The position numbers were made by a program, and so were the translations under genes. DNA of 64,000 bases from contig JADKHI010000002.1 in the NCBI GenBank assembly GCA_016721825.1, forward strand, positions 248,001 through 312,000, written 5' to 3'. Source of the stretch: Flavobacteriales bacterium (lineage in GTDB: Bacteria; Bacteroidota; Bacteroidia; Flavobacteriales_F; PHOS-HE28). The notes under the pieces are model-generated. The model was not told the DNA's origin, ran no database searches, and worked only from the letters and a program-made list of their open reading frames with translations. Below are positions 8,701-16,192 of the stretch, piece after piece (the first letter of the stretch is position 1; every line of letters begins with the position of its first letter).

Positions 8701-9842
8701 CAGGGGATGCTGTTGCGGAAGGAGAAGCGGAAACGTCGGTCGCCGAAGAGCATGCCCAACAGGATCATGAGGCAGCCTACGGAAAGCACAAGTTGAAAGC
8801 GGTCCTCGTATCCGGCGAACCGGTAGGTGCCGGTCTCGCTCTGGTCCATCTTGCGAAGGTCCTGCACCAGGGCATCAATGCCGGTATCGGCGTTTGTGGC
8901 CAGCACGTAAGCTCCTTTTCCCGCAGCGGCCACGCGGCGCAACATGTCCTCGTTCAACTTGGTCATCACCGTCTGCCCGTCGCGATCCTTCTTGAAACCG
9001 AGCATCTCCCCATTGCGGCGTTCGGGGATCGGCGAACCTTGTGGCGAGCCCATGCCCACAGTGTTCACAATGATACCGTGTTCAGCGGCCGCCTGCGCAG
9101 CCGCCTCGCCATCATCCTCGAAGCTCTCGCCGTCGCTGATCACGATGATGGCGCGACCGACGGATGCATCCTCGGGGAAGCAACGGCTGGCGCGATCGAT
9201 GGCGGCGCCGATGGCGGTTCCTTGTACGCTGAGCATGTTGGGGCCGATGCTGCTCAGGAAGAGCTTCGCGGCGGACCGGTCGGCGGTGAGCGGCAGTTGC
9301 ACGTAGGCTTCTCCGGCGAAGACGACGATGCCCAGACGGTCACCCTTCATACGGTCGATGAGCTGTTCGAGCGCGCGACGCGCCACCTCCATCCGGTTGG
9401 GCGAAAGGTCCTCGGCCATCATGCTGTTGCTCACATCCAGCGCCACCACCACATCCACGCCCCGGGCCTTCACTTCTTCGATGCGCGTTCCAAGCTGTGG
9501 ACCGGCCAGGGCCAGCACCACGAAGGTGAGACCGTGACGGGTGAGGAGGAAGCGCAGCGCGGACCTTGAGCTGGAGGTGGCGCTCATGATGCGCCCCGCG
9601 ACCACGGCTTCGCTGAAGCGTTTCATGGCGCGGTTGCTCCGGTACAGGTCGAACAGGTACACGGCCACCATCAACGGACCGGCGGCAAGCCCCCAGAGCA
9701 CCCACGAACGTTCCAGCCGGAACGCGGGCACATGGCGATCGAGGATGTACCAAGCCACAATGCCCAAGGCCCAGACGAGCAGATCGATGAGCACCACCAC
9801 CACGGTGATCGGCAGCGTGCGGTATGTGGGACGGTCGCTCAT
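8700..9842 (-). CDS. batB: BatB: membrane-anchored VWA-domain protein
   Basis: 380 residues. Two N-terminal membrane segments (about 11-33 and 48-66) and a third hydrophobic helix near 103-115 precede a von Willebrand A domain. Its MIDAS motif DVSNS is at 136-140 (VVVALDVSNSMMAEDLSP). A C-terminal membrane helix lies at about 353-370. BatB normally has this arrangement and works with BatA, possibly binding metal-dependent partners outside the inner membrane. It overlaps batA by 4 nt. The extra hydrophobic N-terminal region is longer than in many BatB proteins. Confidence 0.92.
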   Translation of the reverse strand: MSDRPTYRTLPITVVVVLIDLLVWALGIVAWYILDRHVPAFRLERSWVLWGLAAGPLMVAVYLFDLYRSNRAMKRFSEAVVAGRIMSATSSSRSALRFLLTRHGLTFVVLALAGPQLGTRIEEVKARGVDVVVALDVSNSMMAEDLSPNRMEVARRALEQLIDRMKGDRLGIVVFAGEAYVQLPLTADRSAAKLFLSSIGPNMLSVQGTAIGAAIDRASRCFPEDASVGRAIIVISDGESFEDDGEAAAQAAAEHGIIVNTVGMGSPQGSPIPERRNGEMLGFKKDRDGQTVMTKLNEDMLRRVAAAGKGAYVLATNADTGIDALVQDLRKMDQSETGTYRFAGYEDRFQLVLSVGCLMILLGMLFGDRRFRFSFRNSIP

Positions 9843-10912
9843 GGCATGGTGCGGAAGAGCGTTCGGTCCAGAAGGAAGGCGAGCAGGAGCAACGATGAAC
9901 CGGCAAGGACGAAGGGGAAGTACTGTTCGTTGCGGCGGCTGTGCTCGGTCACCTTCACCCGTGTCTTCTCCAGCTTGTCGATCTCCGCGTAGATGTCGAC
10001 CAACTTCCGCTCGTTCACCGCACGGTAGTAGTGCCCATCGGTGAGCTCGGCTACCTGCTTGAGCATGTCGTCGTCGATCTGAACTTCAACATAATCATAC
10101 TTGTAGCTGCCGTTGGGGTAGATAGCCACGGGGCTGAGCGCCTTGCCTCGCGAGCCGACGCCGATGGTGTATACACGGATGCCGAACTGCTTGGCGATCT
10201 GCGCCGCGTCGATCGGTTGGATGGTACCAGCATTGTTCACGCCATCGGTCAGCAGGATCACCACCTTGCTCTTGCCATCGCTGTCGCGCAGCCGGTTGAT
10301 AGCGGTCGCCAGTCCTGTGCCGACGGCAGTACCTCCGGTGATCAGTCCGCTCTTGGCCTGGAGGAAGAGGTCCTGGAGCACCTTGTGGTCCGTGGTGAGC
10401 GGGCACTGGGTGAAGGCTTCTCCTTCGTAGACCACGAGGCCGATCCGGTCGTTCGGGCGGTCGTCAATGAAGCGCATGGCCACGTTGCGCGCTGCTGTCA
10501 AGCGGTCGGGCTTGAAGTCCTTCGCCAGCATGCTCGCGCTGAAGTCCATCGCGATGATGATGTCGATGCCTTCCTTGGTCACGTCCTGCCACTTGTCCTT
10601 GCTCTGGGGTCGGGCCAGGGAAGCGAGCAATATGCCTAGTCCGAGCAGGCTTGTGGCGAAGGGCAGGTGACGCAGACGGGCGAGCACATCCACGGGGCCT
10701 TTGCTCAATACGGAAAGGGTCGGTAGCTTCACTTCGCCACCGCGCCTGCGGATGCGCCACAGGTAGAGCGTGGCGATCAGCGGCAGCACCAACAGGGACC
10801 ACAGCGCCTTGGGGAGTTCCAGCTCGTAGCCTTTCCACAGCATGAAGGCCGTGGCCGCAACACCCGCCAGGGCCAGCACGATCAACACCGATGCCGAGGC
10901 GCGGTCACGCAT
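9839..10912 (-). CDS. batA: BatA: membrane-anchored VWA-domain protein
   Basis: 357 residues. It has N-terminal membrane helices (about 8-26 and 36-53) with the BatA-type linker, and another hydrophobic stretch near 86-100. The VWA domain has intact MIDAS DFSAS at 123-127 and the downstream TGGTAVGTG and LTDGVNNAG loops that complete the metal site. A C-terminal membrane helix lies near 334-352. This is the typical BatA layout. Its 5' end overlaps the preceding gene by 8 nt and its 3' end overlaps batB by 4 nt, so it is in the middle of the operon. Confidence 0.93.
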   Translation of the reverse strand: MRDRASASVLIVLALAGVAATAFMLWKGYELELPKALWSLLVLPLIATLYLWRIRRRGGEVKLPTLSVLSKGPVDVLARLRHLPFATSLLGLGILLASLARPQSKDKWQDVTKEGIDIIIAMDFSASMLAKDFKPDRLTAARNVAMRFIDDRPNDRIGLVVYEGEAFTQCPLTTDHKVLQDLFLQAKSGLITGGTAVGTGLATAINRLRDSDGKSKVVILLTDGVNNAGTIQPIDAAQIAKQFGIRVYTIGVGSRGKALSPVAIYPNGSYKYDYVEVQIDDDMLKQVAELTDGHYYRAVNERKLVDIYAEIDKLEKTRVKVTEHSRRNEQYFPFVLAGSSLLLLAFLLDRTLFRTMP

Positions 10913-11840
10913 GGGGCAGCTGCTCAGAGGTGTTGTGTATGAAGCGCACGGCGCTGGCCATGAGCTGTTCGTTCTCGGCTGGCAGTGCGGTGTACTTGGC
11001 GAACTTCACCATGTCGGCCATCCGCAGGAGGTTGCCGAGCTGTTCGCGCGCTTCGCTGCCCATGGCGCTAAGGCGTAGCTCGGCCATCAGGTCGTCGGTG
11101 GTGCGTTCCAATGCGGGCACGCCGTAGCGTTCCTCCACATAGGCGCGCAGCAGGTCGGTCACTTCGCTCTGGTACTGTTTCACCAAGCCTTGTTGCCAGA
11201 GCTTCTTTCGATCGATCTCCGCAAGGCCATCCAACATGCGCTCGTGCAAAGGCTTCGGCGGAGCTTCCACCACCACGGCCTTCCTCGGTCTGCGAAGGAA
11301 GAACACGAGCAGGAGGATGGCGACCAGCACACCGGCACCACCCGCGAACCAGACCCAATGCTCCCGCAGCCAGTCGGTCCAACTGAAGGGCAGCTCGTAG
11401 ATCTCCTTGATGTCGCGGAAGGCCTGCGTGGTATCGACGTCCACTGTTTCCACGCCGAGCAGCAGCGCTTTGGTCGCCATGGTATCCCCGTTCACGATGA
11501 ACAGGAAGGGAGGGATGGCCCAGTAGCCGCTGTCGAAGCTGGTGATGCGCAGCTGTCGCAGTTGCTGGAAGCGGTAGGGGTCATTGCCGTTCACCACCGT
11601 GTCGACGCCGCTGTCCTCAAGCACTTCGATGTGTGAGGTGATGGTGTCGCCGGTGATCACCGGCCAGACGATCTGCACCCGTTCGCCTTTGTCCACGCGG
11701 TAGTTCACGCTCAACTTCAAGCGCGTCTGTTCACCGATGCGGATGGCCTGGGTGTCCAGTTCGGCCACAGGGGCAAGGTCCTGGGCGGACAGGCCCAAGG
11801 GCAATAGCAGGAGCAATGACAGGAGCTTCCGCATGGTCAA
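10905..11840 (-). CDS. Bat-operon membrane protein (between DUF58 and batA)
   Basis: 311 residues. A signal peptide (MTMRKLLSLLLLLPLGLSAQ; an alternative ATG is two codons later) leads into a beta-rich periplasmic domain of about 150 residues. One membrane helix (about 163-186) ends in basic residues, and a helical cytoplasmic tail of about 110 residues follows. Proteins of this architecture occupy the same slot in Bacteroidota bat operons and resemble DUF4381-type partners of MoxR/DUF58 systems. No catalytic motif is visible. It overlaps both neighbours (4 nt and 8 nt). Function is inferred only from context. Confidence 0.85.
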   Translation of the reverse strand: MTMRKLLSLLLLLPLGLSAQDLAPVAELDTQAIRIGEQTRLKLSVNYRVDKGERVQIVWPVITGDTITSHIEVLEDSGVDTVVNGNDPYRFQQLRQLRITSFDSGYWAIPPFLFIVNGDTMATKALLLGVETVDVDTTQAFRDIKEIYELPFSWTDWLREHWVWFAGGAGVLVAILLLVFFLRRPRKAVVVEAPPKPLHERMLDGLAEIDRKKLWQQGLVKQYQSEVTDLLRAYVEERYGVPALERTTDDLMAELRLSAMGSEAREQLGNLLRMADMVKFAKYTALPAENEQLMASAVRFIHNTSEQLPHA

Positions 11841-12715
11841 TCGCGTCGGCGGAAGAGGTTCATGAGGGGGCGCACGAAGCCTTCCCGCGTGCCGATCACG
11901 GCGCTATCGACTCCGGCACGACGCAGAATGTCGCGGGTGCGGGCTTGGTGCTTGAGCGCTTCGGCGCGGTAGTGCGCACGGATGCGCTTGTTGCCGGTGT
12001 CGACCCAGCGGGTGTCGCCGGTCTCCGGGTCGGTGAACTGCACGAGGCCGACGTTCGGCAGTTCCTGTTCGCGCGGGTCGCTGGTGCGAAGGACCACCAG
12101 GTCATGCTTGCGGTTCGCGATCTTAATCGCGTCGTCGTAGCCCTGGTCCATCAGGTCGCTGATCAGAAAGGCGATGCTACGCTTCTTGATCACGTTGTTG
12201 AGGAACTTGAGCGATCCGGACACGTCGGTGCCCTTATGCTGCGGCTTGAACTCGATCAGTTCGCGGATGATGCGGAGCGTGTGGCTGCGGCCCTTCTTCG
12301 GCGGGATGAACTTCTCCACGCGGTCGGTGAAGAGGATCAGTCCGGTCTTGTCGTTGTTCTGGATCGCGCTGAAGGCGATGGTGGCGCAGACCTCGGTGAT
12401 CAGGTCGCGCTTCAACTGGTTCTCACTACCGAACTCGCCGCTGCCGCTCAGATCGGCGATCAGCATCACGGTGAGCTCGCGTTCCTCCTCGAACACCTTC
12501 ACGAAGGGATGCCCGAAGCGCGCCGTCACGTTCCAGTCCACCGTGCGCACCTCATCGCCATGGCTGTACTCGCGCACCTCGCTGAAGGTCATGCCCCGGC
12601 CCTTGAAGGCGCTGTGGTACTCGCCACTGAAGATGTGATCGCTCAGACCGCGCGTCTTCAGCTCGATCAGGCGCACCTTCTTGAGGAGCTCCTTGGTGTG
12701 TTGGGCGGTTTCCAT
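11837..12715 (-). CDS. DUF58 domain protein of the MoxR/bat operon
   Basis: 292 residues, cytoplasmic, with no signal peptide. It carries the DUF58 signature (GEYHSAFKGRGMTFSEVREYSHGDEVRTVDWNVTAR split around residues 31-66) and a VWA-like core starting ELTVMLIADLSGSGEFG, whose MIDAS-type motif is DLSGS. DUF58 proteins are the usual partner encoded next to MoxR ATPases and are thought to be remodelled by them or to present substrates. It is complete, lies 83 bp downstream of moxR and overlaps the next gene by 4 nt. Confidence 0.93.
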   Translation of the reverse strand: METAQHTKELLKKVRLIELKTRGLSDHIFSGEYHSAFKGRGMTFSEVREYSHGDEVRTVDWNVTARFGHPFVKVFEEERELTVMLIADLSGSGEFGSENQLKRDLITEVCATIAFSAIQNNDKTGLILFTDRVEKFIPPKKGRSHTLRIIRELIEFKPQHKGTDVSGSLKFLNNVIKKRSIAFLISDLMDQGYDDAIKIANRKHDLVVLRTSDPREQELPNVGLVQFTDPETGDTRWVDTGNKRIRAHYRAEALKHQARTRDILRRAGVDSAVIGTREGFVRPLMNLFRRRD

Positions 12716-12798
12716 GGTTCAGGGGCGGACGCAGGGGCAGGGACAGGAGCAGGGACATGTGGATAGTGCATCCTGCACCTGGTCCTGCTCCTGATGGC

Positions 12799-13827
12799 TC
12801 AGGGGACTTCCACCGTGTTGAGCACCTTGGCTATGATGTCGTTGACGGTGACGTTCTCGGCTTCGGCCTCATAAGTGAGCCCGATGCGGTGCCGCAGGAT
12901 GTCGGGGGTAACCGCACGCACATCCTCGGGGATCACATAGCCGCGGCGTTTGATGAAGGCGTAGGCCTTGGCGGCAAGGGCCATGTTGATGCTGGCGCGG
13001 GGGCTTCCACCGAATCCGATCAACGACGTGAGCTCGCTGAGCTTGTACTGCTCGGGCTTGCGTGTGGCGTGAACGATGTCCACGATGTACTGCTCGATCT
13101 TCTCGTCCATGTACACCTCGCGCACCAGCTTGCGCGCCGCCATGATGTCGTCGGGGTGTACCACGGTCTGTGTTTCGGACTGTCCGCCGGGTCGCACGTT
13201 CTGGCGGATGATGAGCTTTTCCTCCTCTTTGCGCGGGTAGTCGAGCACCACCTTGAGCATGAAGCGGTCGGTCTGTGCCTCGGGCAGGGGATAGGTACCT
13301 TCCTGCTCGATCGGGTTCATGGTGGCCAACACCAGGAAGGGCTCGGGCAGCTTGAAGGTGTTGGAGCCGATGGTGACCTGCCGTTCCTGCATGGCCTCCA
13401 ACAAAGCGCTCTGCACCTTGGCTGGCGCACGGTTGATCTCGTCGGCGAGGATGAAGTTGCTGAACAGCGGTCCTTTCTTCACCGTGAACTCCTCGCTGCG
13501 CTGGCTGTAGATCATGGTTCCGATCAGGTCGGCAGGGAGCAGGTCGGGCGTGAACTGGATGCGGCTGAAGCCCACGTCCACGGTCTTGGAAAGGGCTTTG
13601 ATGGCGAGGGTCTTCGCCAGGCCGGGCATGCCTTCCAGCAGGATGTGCCCATCGGCGAGCAGGGCCACGAGCAGCTTCTGCACCATGTCCTTCTGGCCCA
13701 CGATCACCTTCTCCATTTCGCGCTCGATCAGGTCGACGAAAGCGCTCGCACCTTGGATGCGTTCGTTGAGGGCGCGGATGCTATCGGAGGTCACGCCTGC
13801 GGGGCCCCCTGTCGTTGGTGTTTCCAT
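12799..13827 (-). CDS. MoxR-family AAA+ ATPase
   Basis: 342 residues. Walker A GMPGLAKT lies at 66-73, Walker B ILADEINR at 126-133, sensor 1 near LATMNPIEQ and a C-terminal lid domain follows. All motifs are intact. MoxR ATPases are cytoplasmic chaperone-like enzymes that act on the VWA proteins encoded beside them. Here it is the first gene of an eight-gene minus-strand operon running to batE. The upstream 284 bp to the divergent gene at 14112 contain no exact TAnnTTTG element on the minus strand, so the promoter is not located. Confidence 0.95.
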   Translation of the reverse strand: METPTTGGPAGVTSDSIRALNERIQGASAFVDLIEREMEKVIVGQKDMVQKLLVALLADGHILLEGMPGLAKTLAIKALSKTVDVGFSRIQFTPDLLPADLIGTMIYSQRSEEFTVKKGPLFSNFILADEINRAPAKVQSALLEAMQERQVTIGSNTFKLPEPFLVLATMNPIEQEGTYPLPEAQTDRFMLKVVLDYPRKEEEKLIIRQNVRPGGQSETQTVVHPDDIMAARKLVREVYMDEKIEQYIVDIVHATRKPEQYKLSELTSLIGFGGSPRASINMALAAKAYAFIKRRGYVIPEDVRAVTPDILRHRIGLTYEAEAENVTVNDIIAKVLNTVEVP

Positions 13828-14111
13828 GGTCGTTCAATGCTGGGCCTTAGCCACTGCGAATGTGGAACGCAAAATTGACCGCCAAGGCACGCCGATGAAG
13901 GAGTTTTCCAGTTAAAGAGTGTTAACCGTTCAGCCCCAAAGCGGGAATGGGGAAATGGAGCAGGTCCAAATGGGGAAATATGGGGAACGTCGGTGGAGTG
14001 CGACCGTGATGCGAAGGCGAAGGAGTGGAGTACGGGATCTCGACAGGCTTCGTCCTTATCCCTTCAGCCTTCGCCGATCGACCTTTCGCCCCCACGGCTA
14101 ACTTCGAGCGC

Positions 14112-14531
14112 ATGACCAAGCCCGCTGAACCCCTGACCCTGGCCGAGGCCATCGGCCATGTGCGCACCTTCCATGATGCCTTCGGGATCCCCAACGCCCA
14201 AGCGCCTGCGGGCAACATCGGCGACCGCGATGCCCTGCTCCGTTACAAGCTGATCCGCGAAGAGAACGAGGAGTACCTCGACGCTGCGTTGCGCGGTGAT
14301 CTTGTCGAGGTGGCTGACGCGCTAGGCGACGTCCTCTACATCCTCTGTGGCACCCTGCTCAAGCACGGACTGGAACACAAGATCGACGAGGTGTTCCGCG
14401 AGATCCAGCGCAGCAACATGAGCAAGCTGGACGCCAACGGCAAGCCCATCTATCGCGAGGACGGGAAGGTGCTGAAAAGCGAATTGTATTTCAGGCCGGA
14501 TATTGCCAACATATTGAAGGCTCAAGGCTGA
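14112..14531 (+). CDS. MazG-like nucleoside triphosphate pyrophosphohydrolase
   Basis: 139 residues from the ATG at 14112 (MTKPAEPLTLAEAIGHV). The longer in-frame reading from 14025 adds an unrelated prefix. The all-alpha NTP pyrophosphohydrolase metal site is visible as REENEEYLDAAL followed by VEVADALGDVLYIL, the ExxE...ExxD pattern of the MazG/phosphoribosyl-ATP pyrophosphohydrolase superfamily. The likely role is hydrolysing non-canonical or excess nucleoside triphosphates to monophosphates; the substrate cannot be told. A near-consensus -7 element (TAACTTCG) ends 6 nt before the ATG, hinting at a leaderless message. No neighbours in an operon. Confidence 0.85.
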   Translation: MTKPAEPLTLAEAIGHVRTFHDAFGIPNAQAPAGNIGDRDALLRYKLIREENEEYLDAALRGDLVEVADALGDVLYILCGTLLKHGLEHKIDEVFREIQRSNMSKLDANGKPIYREDGKVLKSELYFRPDIANILKAQG

Positions 14532-14608
14532 CGGCAAAAGGGACAAGGCTAAGGAAAGAGCTTTGGTGGGATCACAGCGAAAGGGAATGTCCTTCTGATC
14601 GATGATGC

Positions 14609-15000
14609 ATGGAGAAGAGTGATGTGAAAAGCGAGAAAGGCGGGAGTCTAGAGGATAGGTTGGTCGAATTGGCCATTCAAGTCGTCCGGATGACCGAAGG
14701 CATGCCACCTACACCAGCAGGCAAGTACTACGATGGCCAACTGTTGCGATCTACAGGGTCTTCCGCACTGAACTATGGAGAAGCGCAAGGCGGGGAAACC
14801 CATCGGGACTTCACCCATAAGCTCAAATGGTGCGCAAGGAGATCCGAGAGTCGAACCTGTGCATGCGTGTGATCGCTGGCGCCTAACTGCATCCCGACAA
14901 GAACCTGTTGGCTCGGTTGGGGAATGAGGTTCGCGAGCTTCTTGCGATCTTCACGACAGCTGTACGGACTGCTGAGAAGCGAAGTGCGCGGAAAGAATAG
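14609..15000 (+). pseudogene. Broken four-helix-bundle (S23/IVP-type) gene
   Basis: The first frame reads MEKSDVKSEKGGSLEDR, then LVELAIQVVRMTEGMPP, SSALNYGEAQ and HRDFTHKLK, matching the four-helix-bundle family that includes the 23S rRNA intervening-sequence protein. At about 14825-14827 the reading shifts: adding one A to the AAA run restores MVRKEIRESNLCMRVIAGA. A TAA at 14884-14886 then interrupts the restored frame, where the family has a Lys-Leu pair. The frame continues LHPDKNLLARLGNEVRELLAIF to a TAG at 14998-15000. Two independent lesions suggest true decay. Stand-alone copies of this family are common in Bacteroidota and their function is unclear. Confidence 0.8.
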
Positions 15001-15065
15001 ACGGTAACCGACGGGGTCTCTTTCTTTACCCTTTTGCCATCATCCTTTGCCCATTAGCCTTTACA

Positions 15066-15572
15066 ATGAACCTGCCAACCGCTCTTGCCAATGCCCGCAC
15101 TTCAGGACTGAGCCGCGCATGGCTCAACTTCATCCTTCCCTGGATGATCCCCTTCAACCGCCCGCACGGCTTCAAGGTGGTGCCGTTGCCTGAGGGTGGG
15201 ATCAGCGTGCACATTCCGTACTGGCGGATCAACCGTAACCACATCAAGGGCATCCACGCTTGTGCGCTGGCCACCGCGGCGGAGATGTGTAGCGGGCTTA
15301 GCGTGCTCGAACACCTTGATCCCAAGCACTACCGCCTGATCATGCGCAGCCTGCACATGGAGTATCACTACCAAGCGAAAATGGACGCACAGGCCGCTTG
15401 CACACCCGACGCGCAAGTGATCCTGAGCACTGTGGTTGAACCGCTCAAGACCTCGGAAGCCGTGGACTACACGAGCACAGTAATGCTGAAGGACAAGAAA
15501 GGGAACCACCTGGCCACCGGTACCGTCACTTGGCAGGTGAAGGGCTGGGGGAAGGTGCGGACGAAGGTGTGA
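15066..15572 (+). CDS. DUF4442 hotdog-fold protein (thioesterase-like)
   Basis: 168 residues, cytoplasmic, no signal peptide. The pattern NFILPWMIPFNRPHGFKVV, GISVHIPYWRINRNHIKGIHACALATAAE and a final beta-rich half fits DUF4442, a hotdog-fold family related to acyl-CoA thioesterases (PaaI-like). The NHIKGIHACAL segment corresponds to the central helix of hotdog proteins, where catalytic or substrate-contacting residues lie. The substrate is unknown. It is followed 3 bp later by a small membrane protein gene and may be cotranscribed. Confidence 0.8.
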   Translation: MNLPTALANARTSGLSRAWLNFILPWMIPFNRPHGFKVVPLPEGGISVHIPYWRINRNHIKGIHACALATAAEMCSGLSVLEHLDPKHYRLIMRSLHMEYHYQAKMDAQAACTPDAQVILSTVVEPLKTSEAVDYTSTVMLKDKKGNHLATGTVTWQVKGWGKVRTKV

Positions 15573-15575
15573 AGC

Positions 15576-15875
15576 ATGCTGCTCCAAGGTTCGATCATTG
15601 CCGTGCTGTTGCTGGGTCTGCTCCTGGCATGGACCGCTGGTGCGGTCGTGTGTTATACGGCATTCACGGCCTGGCGCCCTGATAGGGGTTGGTTGAAACG
15701 GGTGCTCCTGAGCGTTCTGCTGTCGACCATGATGCTGGCTCTGGTCTTCTGCATTGATGCATGGACCGGGCTCGACGACCTTTCGTTGTTCGGCTATTAC
15801 TTGACCGGCACCATGAGCACTGCGTTGCTTTCACTTGTTTTCCTCGCTATTCGCAGAGTAGGGAACCGTTCGTGA
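15576..15875 (+). CDS. Small membrane protein (99 aa), first of a tandem pair
   Basis: 99 residues with three predicted hydrophobic helices (about 6-27, 43-62 and 72-91) and a basic end (LVFLAIRRVGNRS). It matches no family I recognise. The next gene, 4 bp downstream, encodes a protein of similar size, helix layout and end, so the two look like a diverged tandem duplication. Both follow DUF4442 closely. Confidence 0.6.
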   Translation: MLLQGSIIAVLLLGLLLAWTAGAVVCYTAFTAWRPDRGWLKRVLLSVLLSTMMLALVFCIDAWTGLDDLSLFGYYLTGTMSTALLSLVFLAIRRVGNRS

Positions 15876-15878
15876 CCC

Positions 15879-16163
15879 ATGGGAGGAGCCTTTGCTGTGC
15901 TCATGCTGACGACCATCTTCGCATGGATGGTGAGCTGCCTTCCGTTCCATGCCCTGCTCACGGTCCTCTGGCCGCGGATCCCGTGGCTGCTCCGGTTCCT
16001 GCTCGGAGTGATCATCGCGGCGGTGGCAGTGGTGCTGCTGTGGTGGGTGAGCATCGAATACAGGACGGGATGGATCTTTGCGGCTTACACCGTCCTGATG
16101 GTCATCGCCACGGTCGTTTCAGTAGTACTACTGATCGTCCGGTGGTTCATGCGGCGCTCTTGA
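15879..16163 (+). CDS. Small membrane protein (94 aa), second of a tandem pair
   Basis: 94 residues, three hydrophobic helices (about 5-31, 40-61 and 66-88) and a basic end (VVLLIVRWFMRRS). It resembles the preceding gene in size, topology and C-terminus, which suggests tandem duplication. No known domain recognised. Its stop is 30 bp from the convergent stop of the sulfatase gene. Confidence 0.55.
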   Translation: MGGAFAVLMLTTIFAWMVSCLPFHALLTVLWPRIPWLLRFLLGVIIAAVAVVLLWWVSIEYRTGWIFAAYTVLMVIATVVSVVLLIVRWFMRRS

Positions 16164-16192
16164 AACGAGGTGGCATCTCCTCCGGTCATAGG

